From Trichomonas vaginalis G3 (lineage: Eukaryota > Parabasalia > Trichomonadida > Trichomonadidae): DNA of 64,000 nucleotides. Shown piece by piece: positions 21,260 to 30,786 of this stretch (within the stretch, counting starts at the first letter, position 1; each line of letters begins with the position of its first letter). Both the position numbers and the translations under genes were made by a program. Below the pieces are notes generated by a model. The model made no database searches, was not told the DNA's origin, and saw only the letters and a program-made list of their open reading frames with translations. The DNA lies in contig NC_067208.1 of NCBI RefSeq assembly GCF_026262505.1, positions 14,579,962 to 14,643,961 of the forward strand, given 5' to 3'.

Positions 21260-21634
21260 TTCCTGTCAAAAAAAAACGTCTGAGTTTATGATATCATAAG
21301 TTTTTATCACATAATACTAATATCAATAACATATCCATAATTTTTTCTTCATAAACATGCTCTTTTTAAAAACAATTTTCATTTTTGATTTCAATTTTTT
21401 CAATAAATTTATTGAATATAACTTAATTCTTTGTATACTTTTGTGTTTATTATTTTATGATTATTAATTTTGAAATATCTTGATGATTCAGAGATTTGGA
21501 TTTGAAAAATTGCAAATAACTTTATAGTTGTTATACAAAAATTAATGTATTATTAGAGTATATTAGATTTATAAAGTAAAAAGAGGTGATGGGAGAAAAA
21601 AAGTGCCGCTAAAAAAATTTTTTTTATAAAAAAA
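21260..21634. other. divergent intergenic region (LRR gene / phosphatase gene)
   Basis: 375 bases of extremely AT-rich DNA between two divergent start codons. It ends in A- and T-runs right up to the phosphatase ATG. No Inr fits the consensus on either strand. Confidence 0.5.
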
Positions 21635-22552
21635 ATGAACGCTGGAGATTACGACAAAGTTCTTGAACACCTCAGAGCCGGTAAGCATCTTGATGAGAAA
21701 TGCATCATCTTGATCTTAAGGAAATTGCAGGAAGTTCTTTACGAAGAGCCAAATGTTATCAAATTAAATGCACCAATCACAGTTTGTGGTGATATTCACG
21801 GACAGTTATTTGACTTATTCGAATTGTTCCGTATTTCCGGAGATCCAGCTGATACAAAATACCTTTTCCTCGGAGATTATGTTGATCGCGGCTATTTCTC
21901 ACTTGAAACATTCATGTACTTAGCCACATTAAAACTTAAGTACCCAACACAAATTTGCCTCCTTAGAGGAAATCACGAATGCCGCCAAGTCAGCAAACAG
22001 TACGGTTTTTACAATGAATGCGTTCAGAACTACGGTCATGCAGGTATCTGGAACCTCTGCCAGGAAACATTCGATATTCTTCCAATGGCAGCTGTAATCG
22101 AAGATAAAATTTTCTGCGTCCATGGAGGTCTCTCACCCGAAGTTCTCCTTATCGAACAAATCTCGCTCTGCGATCGTCAAATCGAAATTCCAACCAACGG
22201 CGCCATTGCTGATCTTTATTGGTCTGATCCTGACGAAGTTCAGAGCTGGAGTGTCAGCTCTCGTGGTGCTGGATGGCTTTTCGGTCAGCCACAGACAAAT
22301 ATTTTCTGCCAAAACAACAAGATTAATCTCATTGCTCGTGCTCATCAACTTGTTATGGATGGCTACGAATATAAATTCGATGAAAAGGTTATTACTGTTT
22401 GGTCAGCTCCTAACTACGGTTATAGAACAGGAAACATCGCTTCTGTTATGAAATTAGACGCTCAGCTTAACCGCGAACTCCGTATCTTCAAGGAAGTTCC
22501 AGAAATTAGCTCTCAGAAGCCACAGGACTTTGTCCCTCACTATTTCACATAA
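21635..22552 (+). CDS. PP2A-class Ser/Thr phosphatase catalytic subunit (305 aa)
   Basis: A metal-dependent protein phosphatase of the PPP family. The three signature motifs are intact: GDIHGQ (52-57), GDYVDRG (80-86) and GNHE (112-115). Further metal and phosphate ligands lie in FCVHGGLSP and ARAHQLVMDGYE. The length of 305 and the N-terminal helices match PP2A, PP4 and PP6 rather than PP1. The C terminus is PHYFT, whereas PP2A, PP4 and PP6 usually end in -YFL, the site of carboxymethylation on the last Leu. The last residue therefore differs. The sequence looks closest to PP6/PP2A, and the regulatory partners are not in this window. The stop codon runs into AAA, forming the TAAA signal typical of this organism. 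Confidence 0.95.
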   Translation: MNAGDYDKVLEHLRAGKHLDEKCIILILRKLQEVLYEEPNVIKLNAPITVCGDIHGQLFDLFELFRISGDPADTKYLFLGDYVDRGYFSLETFMYLATLKLKYPTQICLLRGNHECRQVSKQYGFYNECVQNYGHAGIWNLCQETFDILPMAAVIEDKIFCVHGGLSPEVLLIEQISLCDRQIEIPTNGAIADLYWSDPDEVQSWSVSSRGAGWLFGQPQTNIFCQNNKINLIARAHQLVMDGYEYKFDEKVITVWSAPNYGYRTGNIASVMKLDAQLNRELRIFKEVPEISSQKPQDFVPHYFT

Positions 22553-22928
22553 AAATAATTGATTTTCTTTTTTTACTTATTAAATCTATAAAAATTATCC
22601 ATTTTTATTATTCCTTAAACTATATTTATTGGATTTAGGTGCTTTTATGCTTTCAAAAATTTCCAAAAAAAATTCGAAAATCAGAAAATATTTTGAAAAT
22701 TCTTTGATTTTATCATTATTTTTAGAAAAATGAAAAAATTTTGGAAAAATAAATCAGTAGAATTATATTAATTTATGTATTTAACATATTTTTCTATTAA
22801 AATCTATGAGTATTTTTCAATTTTTTAAATAAATAATAATATTTTTAAGAAAAAACAATGAAAATGTAAATTAATTAACACATAATTTTTTATACAACAG
22901 ACCTTAGTCTTAAATATAATAAAATAAA
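22553..22928. other. convergent intergenic spacer
   Basis: 376 bases, over 80% A+T by eye, between the stops of the phosphatase and kinase genes. Nothing is recognised. Confidence 0.5.
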
Positions 22929-24512
22929 TCAAATAAATCCGTTATCTTCGTCAATAACCTGGTTGTCGTTATCATCGCTATCTTCTTCATCGCTTGTTCC
23001 CTCGTTAATGAGATCCTTCATGTCGAGGATTTCATTTTCTAAGGCTGTACAGAACGCGGTGAATGTTTCTGGAGTTCCCTCCATTAAGTAGGTCGTAGCG
23101 AGTGCTTTGTCGTTGACAACGTTAACCTGAACACTGACGTATATTCCCATGTCGAGATGTCTGCAAATAATTGTAAAATCATCTGGATGGAACCACTGCA
23201 TTCCGAGAGCTCTGACTGTTCTCTGTACAGCGAGCATTGTATAAACGAGTGGCATTCCTGTAACGTCGATGTTGTTGACGTGTTCGTATTCGATGTTTTC
23301 TGGCTCTGGCAAATCCCATTCGGCCTTCTTGGCGTAGGACATTGGCTCTCCTCTGTGAGATGCTGGCTGTGCCAATAGAGCGTGGCGGTGGAACATCTCA
23401 GAACCGACGATTTGGAAGGCTTGGTTGGCTGGTTCTACGATGAGAGCGTTGTCTGTAAGGTTATGAGATGCAACTCCAGATGCTGACTGTGACCAGTCGA
23501 TCTGATCGAGTGCAAGTCGAGATGTACAAAGATGGAAGAATATCTTGGAGATAGCAGGCTGTGGGTTAGTCAATTCCTCCATAAGATCATCAGCATCGGG
23601 ATAGCCGATTTTGAGAAGGGTCTCAATGACTTCTTGTGTAATTCTTTCTGTAGGAATTGGAATATTGTAGGAGGATAAAGGTAATGGTGTTGGGAATACG
23701 TATTCTGGGTTAATATCTCCACGGAAACACTCATGGGCCTTGATCTGGGCTATTGAGATTCTCTTTGTTGGATCAATTGTCAACATTCCACGGATCAAGT
23801 CCTTGACGCGGGTTGGAAATTGCGGCATTGTATATAAGCCTCTTTTGACTTTGCCAAGAAGGACTCTGATGTTGGGGTCATCGAATGGGAGAAATCCGGC
23901 CAAAAGGGCATATAAAATAACGCCGCAGCTCCAGACATCAGCAGCACGACCATCGTATGGCTCTCCCTTAATGACTTCGGGAGCAGCGTAGTGTGGAGAT
24001 CCACATGATGTTGAAGCAATATTTGATTTTACAACACGAGCGAATCCAAAATCGGCAATCTTAATATTAAGATTCTCATCCAGGAGAATGTTTTCTGGCT
24101 TAAGATCACGATGGCAAATGCCTAAAGAGTGGAGATATTCCAGACCATAAATAATTTGTCTGAAAAAGTTCATCGCAACATCTTCAGGAAGGAAACGGTG
24201 CTGTACTAGATAGTCGAATAATTCTCCTTTTACGGCATAGTCGGTAACAATATAAAGGTGACGGGGAGATTCGAGGATATCTATGAGTTTGAGCAAATGA
24301 GGATGATCAACTAAACGCATTAATGCAATCTCACGTTGAATTTTTACTTCCAAATTTGGTCTGTTTTGGAATAAAGATTTTTTAACGATTTTGACAGCAA
24401 CATGCCTGTTATTGACTTTATCAAATGCAAGCTTGACTTTTCCAGTTGTTCCTTGACCAATCTGGCGGATGAAATGGTACTGGCCACCAAGATCCTGCTG
24501 ACTATCTTCCAT
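22929..24512 (-). CDS. CAMK/SNF1-like Ser/Thr kinase, BRSK/SAD type (527 aa)
   Basis: A protein kinase. The glycine loop GQGTTGKV (19-26), catalytic Lys41, HRDLKPEN (134-141), DFG (154-156) and the activation segment TSCGSPHYAAPE with Thr168 are all present, so the enzyme should be active. The activation-loop sequence and the helix that follows the kinase (EVIETLLKIGYPDADDLMEEL, UBA-like) place it in the CAMK-like group with AMPK, MARK and BRSK/SAD kinases. The C-terminal 150 residues have a strand-helix pattern with TVRALGMQWFHPDDF and ICRHLDMGIYVSVQVNVV, consistent with a KA1-type domain, and an acidic tail. In this family Thr in the activation loop is phosphorylated by an upstream kinase such as LKB1. 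The exact subfamily is inference. Confidence 0.93.
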   Translation of the reverse strand: MEDSQQDLGGQYHFIRQIGQGTTGKVKLAFDKVNNRHVAVKIVKKSLFQNRPNLEVKIQREIALMRLVDHPHLLKLIDILESPRHLYIVTDYAVKGELFDYLVQHRFLPEDVAMNFFRQIIYGLEYLHSLGICHRDLKPENILLDENLNIKIADFGFARVVKSNIASTSCGSPHYAAPEVIKGEPYDGRAADVWSCGVILYALLAGFLPFDDPNIRVLLGKVKRGLYTMPQFPTRVKDLIRGMLTIDPTKRISIAQIKAHECFRGDINPEYVFPTPLPLSSYNIPIPTERITQEVIETLLKIGYPDADDLMEELTNPQPAISKIFFHLCTSRLALDQIDWSQSASGVASHNLTDNALIVEPANQAFQIVGSEMFHRHALLAQPASHRGEPMSYAKKAEWDLPEPENIEYEHVNNIDVTGMPLVYTMLAVQRTVRALGMQWFHPDDFTIICRHLDMGIYVSVQVNVVNDKALATTYLMEGTPETFTAFCTALENEILDMKDLINEGTSDEEDSDDNDNQVIDEDNGFI

Positions 24513-24957
24513 CTTACGACCAACACACGTCCTCTCAATTTTTGTGTTGGTTTTGATCGTTGAAGTTCACCTCAATTTTGTCAGGAGATTTGCGTGAATC
24601 GTTTCTCAATGTTTTTATACATTGAGAGGACATGTTTTTAAATTAATTATTTGCCTTTTTAACACAATTTTTCTTCACATTGAGCCCATTTGAAATAATT
24701 TTTGAGTATCTTTGCTCAGGTTAATTCATATGTTATAATTTTTAACTTTGGGAATTTTCGCTATTTCCAAATTGAATGCGTTTACATTCTTGATTCAAAA
24801 TCGAATCACCTCACAAAGCTACATTCCTTCAAAAATGTATTTATATCTCACATTCGTCATTACTTTACTGACTAACCTCTGATTTGTTGCATTACAATCC
24901 AAAACAATGGATAATCAATCGATTTTTGAAGACGATCTGGATCAAATTCGATTTATG
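24513..24957. other. intergenic, upstream of kinase gene
   Basis: About 445 bases. It contains a repeated motif around 24,530-24,630 (CATTGAGAGGACATG and related words) near the kinase promoter. At its right end is a short frame starting at 24,907 (MDNQSIFEDDLDQIRFM) which is cut by the transposon described next. Confidence 0.45.
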
Positions 24958-26017
24958 TAAGGGTTTCGTTTTGCTAAAATTGTCACTTTTATAGCATATT
25001 TGTTTTTGGATGTTTTGCGAAACCAAAAAAAAACTATGATATACAATGTGTGTGTAAAGAAAATACTTTATTTACTAGTTAAAAAATCATTTGGTATTGA
25101 TCAAGTTATTTTTTCTGGATAAGATATTATATGGATAATTGGATAGAAAATACAATTATATAATCTTGTACCTGGTTTAATTAAGCTAATTGTCATCAGA
25201 AACTTGTAATTTTTATGAATTTCAGATTTTCTTTTCATTACTGCTTTTCTTAATAGGTCAAGTTCTTATTTACGTATAAAGTATGATATTTACAAATATC
25301 AAGTTATCATGTTTTTTGAGAAATTATGAGAAACAAACAAAAATGAAAAAGATAGGAATAGCAATGAATAGTGATGTGGGTATAGAAAATGTAAGAGATA
25401 TGAATGCAAAGCAATCAGTATTTAGGATATTGACCATAGATTTCGAAAGAAAAATGCTGCATATTGAGCGAAAACTATGATTATATTATAAGGCTGTCAT
25501 TTAAAGCATAATGAAACTATTCCCTTTTCATTTTAATCGAATAAGATAGTAAAGATTTTGAATTAGCTAGAAACTGATGAGATGTTTTCACAAATCAGAT
25601 TTTTAATCTCTATAATGCATAATTCACTCAATATCTCAATTTTGATATTGCGAGATATTTTTGCTATCGGTTTCGCAATTTTGACACAATAGCAAGAGGG
25701 TTCTATAAGCATTATTATCAACGTAGAATCTGAATATCATATCAGAAAATGTCGCAAATCTGACATTTACCCGACCAAATAGCAAAAATAATTGAATACT
25801 TTTCGCAAAAACTTTAAAAATCGATAAAAATATGAAATATAGATATTAAAGAGACTTTTTATATAATATTCATAAAGATTTTCCAAAAATATGATACCGC
25901 AAAATTAAAAAAGTGACGTCTTGAGTGGAGTCAAAGGTCGAAATTGCTAGCTAAATGTTTTTTTAGCGAAATTGCGTATTGTACGTTTTTTTCGCAAAAC
26001 GAAACCCTTAATTTATG
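24951..26017. mobile_element. non-autonomous DNA transposon (MITE-like), 1,053 bp plus 7-bp target duplication
   Basis: The element proper spans 24,958-26,010. Its ends are a perfect 17-bp inverted repeat, TAAGGGTTTCGTTTTGC on the left and its complement on the right. Each end is directly flanked by ATTTATG (24,951-24,957 and 26,011-26,017), a 7-bp target-site duplication. No transposase frame is present inside; the longest frame (65 aa at 25,283) has no family features. Subterminal copies of TTTTGCGAAA-like words recur (about 25,013, 25,669, 25,803, 25,962), typical of transposase-binding repeats. The superfamily is uncertain: a 7-bp duplication does not fit TA-target mariners well. The perfect ends suggest fairly recent insertion. 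Confidence 0.75.
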
Positions 26018-26524
26018 CTGTGCAGAATATCTGATACAATCTAAGTGAATGCATATTCTTTCAATTATGCTTCTAAAAACATTACAGGAAATATAATTTT
26101 CTTCATTTTTCTTCTATTATTCATTTATTTTCAATTTTATCTGTTACTCACACTAGAATTACATTTGCCAATTCTATAACTCGTAAATTACGAACAAATT
26201 ACAGGAAATTGAAAGAAAGTTTGATCTGCGAATGAAAAAAAGGATATTCTCTTGCTGAATATGAATCACATTAAAATATTTTGCACTCATATTTTTATCA
26301 TAAACCCTAATATAATTTTGCTTTTAACTATTAAAGATATTAACTATCAATAGTGGTAGTATCATAAACAAAAATACATGAAAATAATACGTAAACCAAA
26401 ATTTTGTTATTACTTGAAAATATCAAAAAATCAATATTTATTTTAACATATTTAAGAGTAATTTAAACACAGTTTGCTATTTGTACACATCCGATTACTA
26501 ATCACATACGAAATATATAACTTT
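26018..26524. other. intergenic region of about 0.5 kb
   Basis: AT-rich, from the transposon end to the 3' end of the second ankyrin gene. No feature is recognised apart from short A/T runs. Confidence 0.5.
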
Positions 26525-28634
26525 CTAATTAATTCTACATACTGAAGAGCATCTTTCTGTATAGACTTCTGCTCCATATTCAATAAGTAATGCAGCTATG
26601 TTTCTGCTATCTGAATTCAATGCAACTTGAAATGCCGTTTTTCCCATTTTATCCCTTATATTTACATCAATGTGATTGTCAAGTAGGAGCCGAGCTATAT
26701 CTTTAGAATGATTTCTAGCTGCAAGATGTAAAGCTGTACGTCCTTTATTATCTTGAGCATTGATTTTTGCTCCATGCAAAATAAGGAATTCTGTAATTTT
26801 GTGATAATATTTTTTGCACAGCGATGTGAAGAACTGAAAGTCCATGTGTATCTTTTGTATTAATATCAGCACCATTATCTATAAGAATTTTAGTTATTTC
26901 TTTATTATTTTTGGCTACTGCAATGAAAAGACTAGAATTAATATCTTCTTTATTATAAACGTTTATGCCATATGAGATAAGTAGTATAACAACATCTTTA
27001 CCATTGTTTCCTGCTGCGTAATAAAGAGGAGTATGACCACCATTATCTTTAATATTAACATTTGCACCATGCAAAATAAGACATTCTGCAATATCTTTAT
27101 AATTTTGAGAAGCTGCATGATGCAATGCTGACAAACCTAAATCAGTTTTCGCATTTATTTCTGCACCATTTGAAATTAGTAGTTCTACAATCTCTTTCAA
27201 ATTCCTACGTGTTGCAAAAATAAGAGGAGTAATTCCATATTTACCCTTGAAATTGATATCAGCACCATGAGAAATAAGAAATTTTGAGGCTTCTTTGTGG
27301 TGACTTAATATAGCAAAATATAGTGGCGTAGCTTTTTCTTTTGCTTTATCATTGACATCTGCTCCATTTGTAATTAAAATATTTAATACATCTACAGAAT
27401 TGTTAGCAGCCGCAAAATGAATTGCAGATTTTTTGGTTTTGATTTCTTTTTCATTAATATTTGCACCATTTGAAATTAGAAACCCCGCAATTTCTTTACA
27501 GTTATATATGGACACTATTTGGAGAGCAGTTTGTCCCGCAAGATCTTTTGCGTTCAAATCAGCATCTCTTAATATTAAAAGCTTAGCGATTTCTATATAG
27601 TTATTCTTAACTGCATAAAGCAAAGGAGGGTTATCTAAATTACTTCTTAGATTAATTATTGTTTTGCAAACTTCATCATTTTCTAATAATAATTTACAAA
27701 TTTCATAATTATTGTAAGTAGTTGCAACACTAAGAAGAGTTCCTAAGACAGGATCTATATATGCATAATCGAAATCATTGTGCTTGAGAATTTCGAGTGA
27801 TTGCGGAATTGCTGCACACCATGGAATTATTGAATTCTTATCTTTCTCGAACATAAGGAAAAGTGCTTTCAAGTTTTGTGAGAGAATAACTGCAGAAGTC
27901 TCAATATCTTTAATATCACAAATATCATGTTCTATAATATATTTCAAGAATTCATCGTTATGAGATCTAACAGTGCAATATAAGCAGGCCTCATCAATTT
28001 CATGTTTTTTTAAACATTCATTGATGATGTCGGTATTTTCTCCAATTAATGAGTATTGAAGACATTGTGGCGTTATTTTTTTGTTTAAATTTGAAAGAAG
28101 GAAAAAGAAAATGTTCACTGATCCAAAATAAGCTGCAGCTTCAATAGCTGAAAGAGGAGGGAAGTTAAAAACATCTATGTAAATATTATCAATTGCTATT
28201 TCAGTTATGTTTCTCATAAATCTGTCGATTTGATCATACATTATTATATATTCGATTTCATCTTCTTTTGGGAATTCTTTCAAGTCTAAATTAACTTTAT
28301 AAACGTTATTAGAATTTGGGGCAATATTTATGTTTATTTGATCAGATGTTCGGCGCAAAACATTATATTCGGATGTGGAAAAAGTGTATTTAGTAAAGAT
28401 TTGATTGATAATATTCAAATAAAGTCGAACAGATCGATAATTGAATTGAATAGCTACGAACAAGCTTGAAACCAAGTCAGTTATATGCATTTGATATTTG
28501 GAAATCAGAACAGAATCAATTAAATGTAAAACGTCCTCGAGAGAAGCAGTTGATTGCAAATGAAAGAGCCCATGGTACGTATCTATGAATTCATCATATT
28601 GCTTTAGATAATCATTGCTCATCAGATCAATCAT
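26525..28634 (-). pseudogene. large ankyrin-repeat protein gene with one frameshift
   Basis: Starts at 28,634 (MIDLMSNDYLKQYDEFIDTY), supported by an exact Inr 14 bases upstream. The first 300 residues are a helical N-terminal domain like that of the trichomonad DUF3447-type ankyrin family, followed by at least nine ankyrin repeats (GHTPLYYAAGNNGKDVVILL and similar). Near 26,806-26,811, in a run of six A, the frame shifts: the first frame goes out of phase and stops at 26,748. The ankyrin pattern resumes in the overlapping frame (HGAKINAQDNKGRTALHLAA) and ends at 26,525. One inserted or missing base in the homopolymer explains this. It may be a sequencing error, a recent null mutation or a polymorphic allele. 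If intact, the protein would be about 700 residues. Confidence 0.8.
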
Positions 28635-28647
28635 GGTATTTTTTTTT

Positions 28648-28655
28648 AAAAGTGA
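28648..28655 (-). promoter_or_regulatory. Inr element of the second ankyrin gene
   Basis: TCACTTTT on the minus strand is a perfect match to TCAYTWYT. It lies 14 bases before the ATG at 28,634, and inside the 42-base gap shared with the divergent small gene, so the two genes have overlapping promoters. Confidence 0.75.
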
Positions 28656-28676
28656 CATTTTTGAATTTTTTTTTTG

Positions 28677-28877
28677 ATGAGTTCTTACCAAAATATATCT
28701 CGTTCTCAAAACCAACAGCAAACACAATCGAATCAAAAGAATCAGCAAAGCACATCGAATTCTTCATATCAACAACAACGCAACAAAAAAGATGATGATT
28801 ATTGCAACAATAATCCGTGCACATGCAGTGGAAGGAACCCATATATGTGCTGTGGTGGTATAAATCTATTTCAATGA
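28677..28877 (+). CDS. small Gln/Ser/Cys-rich protein (66 aa)
   Basis: Begins MSSYQNISRSQNQQQTQSNQ. The first 40 residues are Gln/Asn/Ser-rich and the last 25 carry five Cys in a CNNNPCTCSG...CCGG arrangement. No family is recognised and no signal peptide is present. Its start codon is only 42 bases from that of the divergent ankyrin gene, so it would need a bidirectional promoter; no plus-strand Inr is evident. The amino-acid bias may reflect a CAA-rich repeat rather than a gene. Moderate to low confidence. Confidence 0.45.
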   Translation: MSSYQNISRSQNQQQTQSNQKNQQSTSNSSYQQQRNKKDDDYCNNNPCTCSGRNPYMCCGGINLFQ

Positions 28878-29387
28878 GTCGAATATTTGCTTTTTTCTTC
28901 CTTAATTTTGTTTATTTTTATTGCTCTTTTAAACACCTAATCCTAAAAGTTGAAATTCAGTATGCATTATAAAAATACGCATATCCTTACAATCTTCTTT
29001 ATTTTCAACAAAAAAGAATGATATCTTGAATAATTACTTGGTGATGAGATTCAAAACCTTATCGAATTAATATTTTCTATACAGCCAATTTTGTCATTCA
29101 TACTAAACTTCCAAAACTTAATGATTGTATTTATTTTTTTTATATTTCATAATAAGTCCTTGGTATTTGTCATTGCATGATAGCTTGCTTAAATTTAATT
29201 TTAAACGGATCTAGATTTTCCTAATCTTGCTTAAGGATTTTAAATTAAATTGAATTTTAATTAAATATAATAATAACAATAACAGGGAAATGTTTTCTAA
29301 AAATGGAAATAGATATGTTTTACCTGAATTCTTTCTATTTACCAAGATACTAGATGTATTGCGTGAAAGATTAAAAAAGAAAAATTT
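28878..29387. other. intergenic region of about 0.5 kb
   Basis: AT-rich, between the small Cys-rich gene and the tRNA. No feature is recognised other than the pol III terminator of the tRNA at its right end. Confidence 0.5.
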
Positions 29388-29459
29388 TGGTTCCACCAGG
29401 AATCGAACCTGGATTTAGGGATTCAGAGTCCCCAGTGATAGCCATTACACTATGGAACC
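29388..29459 (-). tRNA. tRNA-Gln (anticodon CUG)
   Basis: A 72-base cloverleaf read on the minus strand. The seven-base acceptor stem GGTTCCA pairs fully with TGGAACC. The D arm has TAGTGTAATGG (A box). The anticodon stem GGGGA/TCCCT closes the loop CTCTGAA with anticodon CTG, reading CAG (Gln). The T arm CCAGG-TTCGATT-CCTGG is perfect (B box), and the discriminator base is A. No intron is present and CCA is not encoded. Five T residues about four bases after the 3' end (29,380-29,384) serve as the pol III terminator. Confidence 0.96.
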
Positions 29460-30504
29460 TTCACAGTTGATTGAAAAATATTAAATATAAAACAGTAAAA
29501 GGATACTTGCTCATAAATTCACCCCAATAAAACATCTATATCTTACAATGTCGAGATATACTTCCAATAATTTTGAATCTCACCATACTAATTAATAAGG
29601 TTTAAACCACTTTTATTTCTTCTTTACATATTCCTTACTTTATCTCTAAATCCTCGTCCTTACACCTATGAACAATTTCTCTAATCCAAATAGTTAATAT
29701 TAAAATAAGTAGAAAATCACATTATGCCTCTGTTGTTCCATTTTTCATCCAATTCATCCCTTCGATATCTTGATAATTTTAATCAATAAAATAAATGAGG
29801 ACTTTTAAACTAAATTAAGGTTGCAAAAAGCGGGGAACTATACAGAAATTGAGAGACCCCGGCCCCATAAGCGAGAACCCAGCCGGGAGAAAAGAACGAT
29901 ATAAAATATAGTTTTTTTCTTGATTTTTATCTCAATGTTTAAGGGTGCACACGAGAGGATCATGTAAACTTCAGAATTTAGAACCTTATTTTTAGGCATT
30001 ATCTTGGCTACCTATTTAGGCTCGAAAAGCAAAAAATATCAAAAAATACAACTTGACTCCATTATGACCCTTTCATGGAGGTAGTTTTTATCCGCTAGTA
30101 TTTTCCCTTTGAATCTCTTTACAATTCGAAATCAAATTCAAAACTCAGTAGAAGAAAGGAAGAATCGACTTACTACGGTTGTAATACGAATAAATACATA
30201 TATTTAATTATTTTTATTTACATAATAATTGTTTGAAGCTCATATTCCATCAAATTTTTAAATAAAAACATTAAAATGTTGAAAATGTTCATATATTTTA
30301 ATAGGGTTTTGGCACTTTATTGAGGAATTACTACATACATAGTCGAACTGAACTTGATATTTTGAAATTTAAATTATTTATCAAAATTAAAATTTAACTT
30401 GAAATTTATAATTATTTAGTCATATTTTGCATAATTCTAAGTAGATTTTGTAAAAAATCAAGAAAGAAAAATTTTAACGTGCTTTATTTTTTCTTTTTTA
30501 TAAT
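29460..30504. other. intergenic region of about 1 kb left of the first Maverick
   Basis: AT-rich except for a GC-rich island at about 29,830-29,890. In the island, CCCGGC (29,858-29,863) and GCCGGG (29,882-29,887) could form a small stem. I cannot assign the island to an RNA family. Otherwise nothing is recognised up to the A-run that opens the element. Confidence 0.45.
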
Positions 30505-30575
30505 AAAAAAAAAAAAAAAAGGTAGTGGGGCCTCCAGGCACTTCGTGCCCTCTAGCCCTGAAGATGTTTAGTATA
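30505..30575 (+). repeat. left terminal inverted repeat of the first Maverick
   Basis: An A-run (30,505-30,520), then GGTAGTGGGGCCTCCAGGCA and on to about 30,575. It matches the inverse of 53,599-53,663 with about two differences in 55 bases plus the A-run. It contains the hairpin GGCAC-TTC-GTGCC at 30,537-30,549. Confidence 0.9.
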
Positions 30576-30786
30576 ACTTTGTCCGGACAAGTAAGGGTCT
30601 ATCGTCGCTACAGGAAAAGTTACAGGCGTTCCACGGAAGTAAACTTTGAGAAGCCTTTTCCCCTTATAGAATGAGATAGGACGGTTATTTTACAAAACTG
30701 ACAACACTTTGACCGAGTAGTTTTTTGTGCTGAACAAAAAGTGTCATATAAACATCTGTCAAAAACCGTTTTTTACTTCACTTAAA

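Noticed and set aside
25283-25480. 65-residue frame inside the MITE as a transposase fragment
   Set aside because: It has no DDE-like pattern or DNA-binding motif, and its composition is typical of chance AT-rich frames.
24958-26010. Reading the MITE as a TA-target mariner element
   Set aside because: TA does border the AGGG ends, but the 7-bp ATTTATG duplication just outside TAAGGG fits both ends better. No transposase supports mariner.
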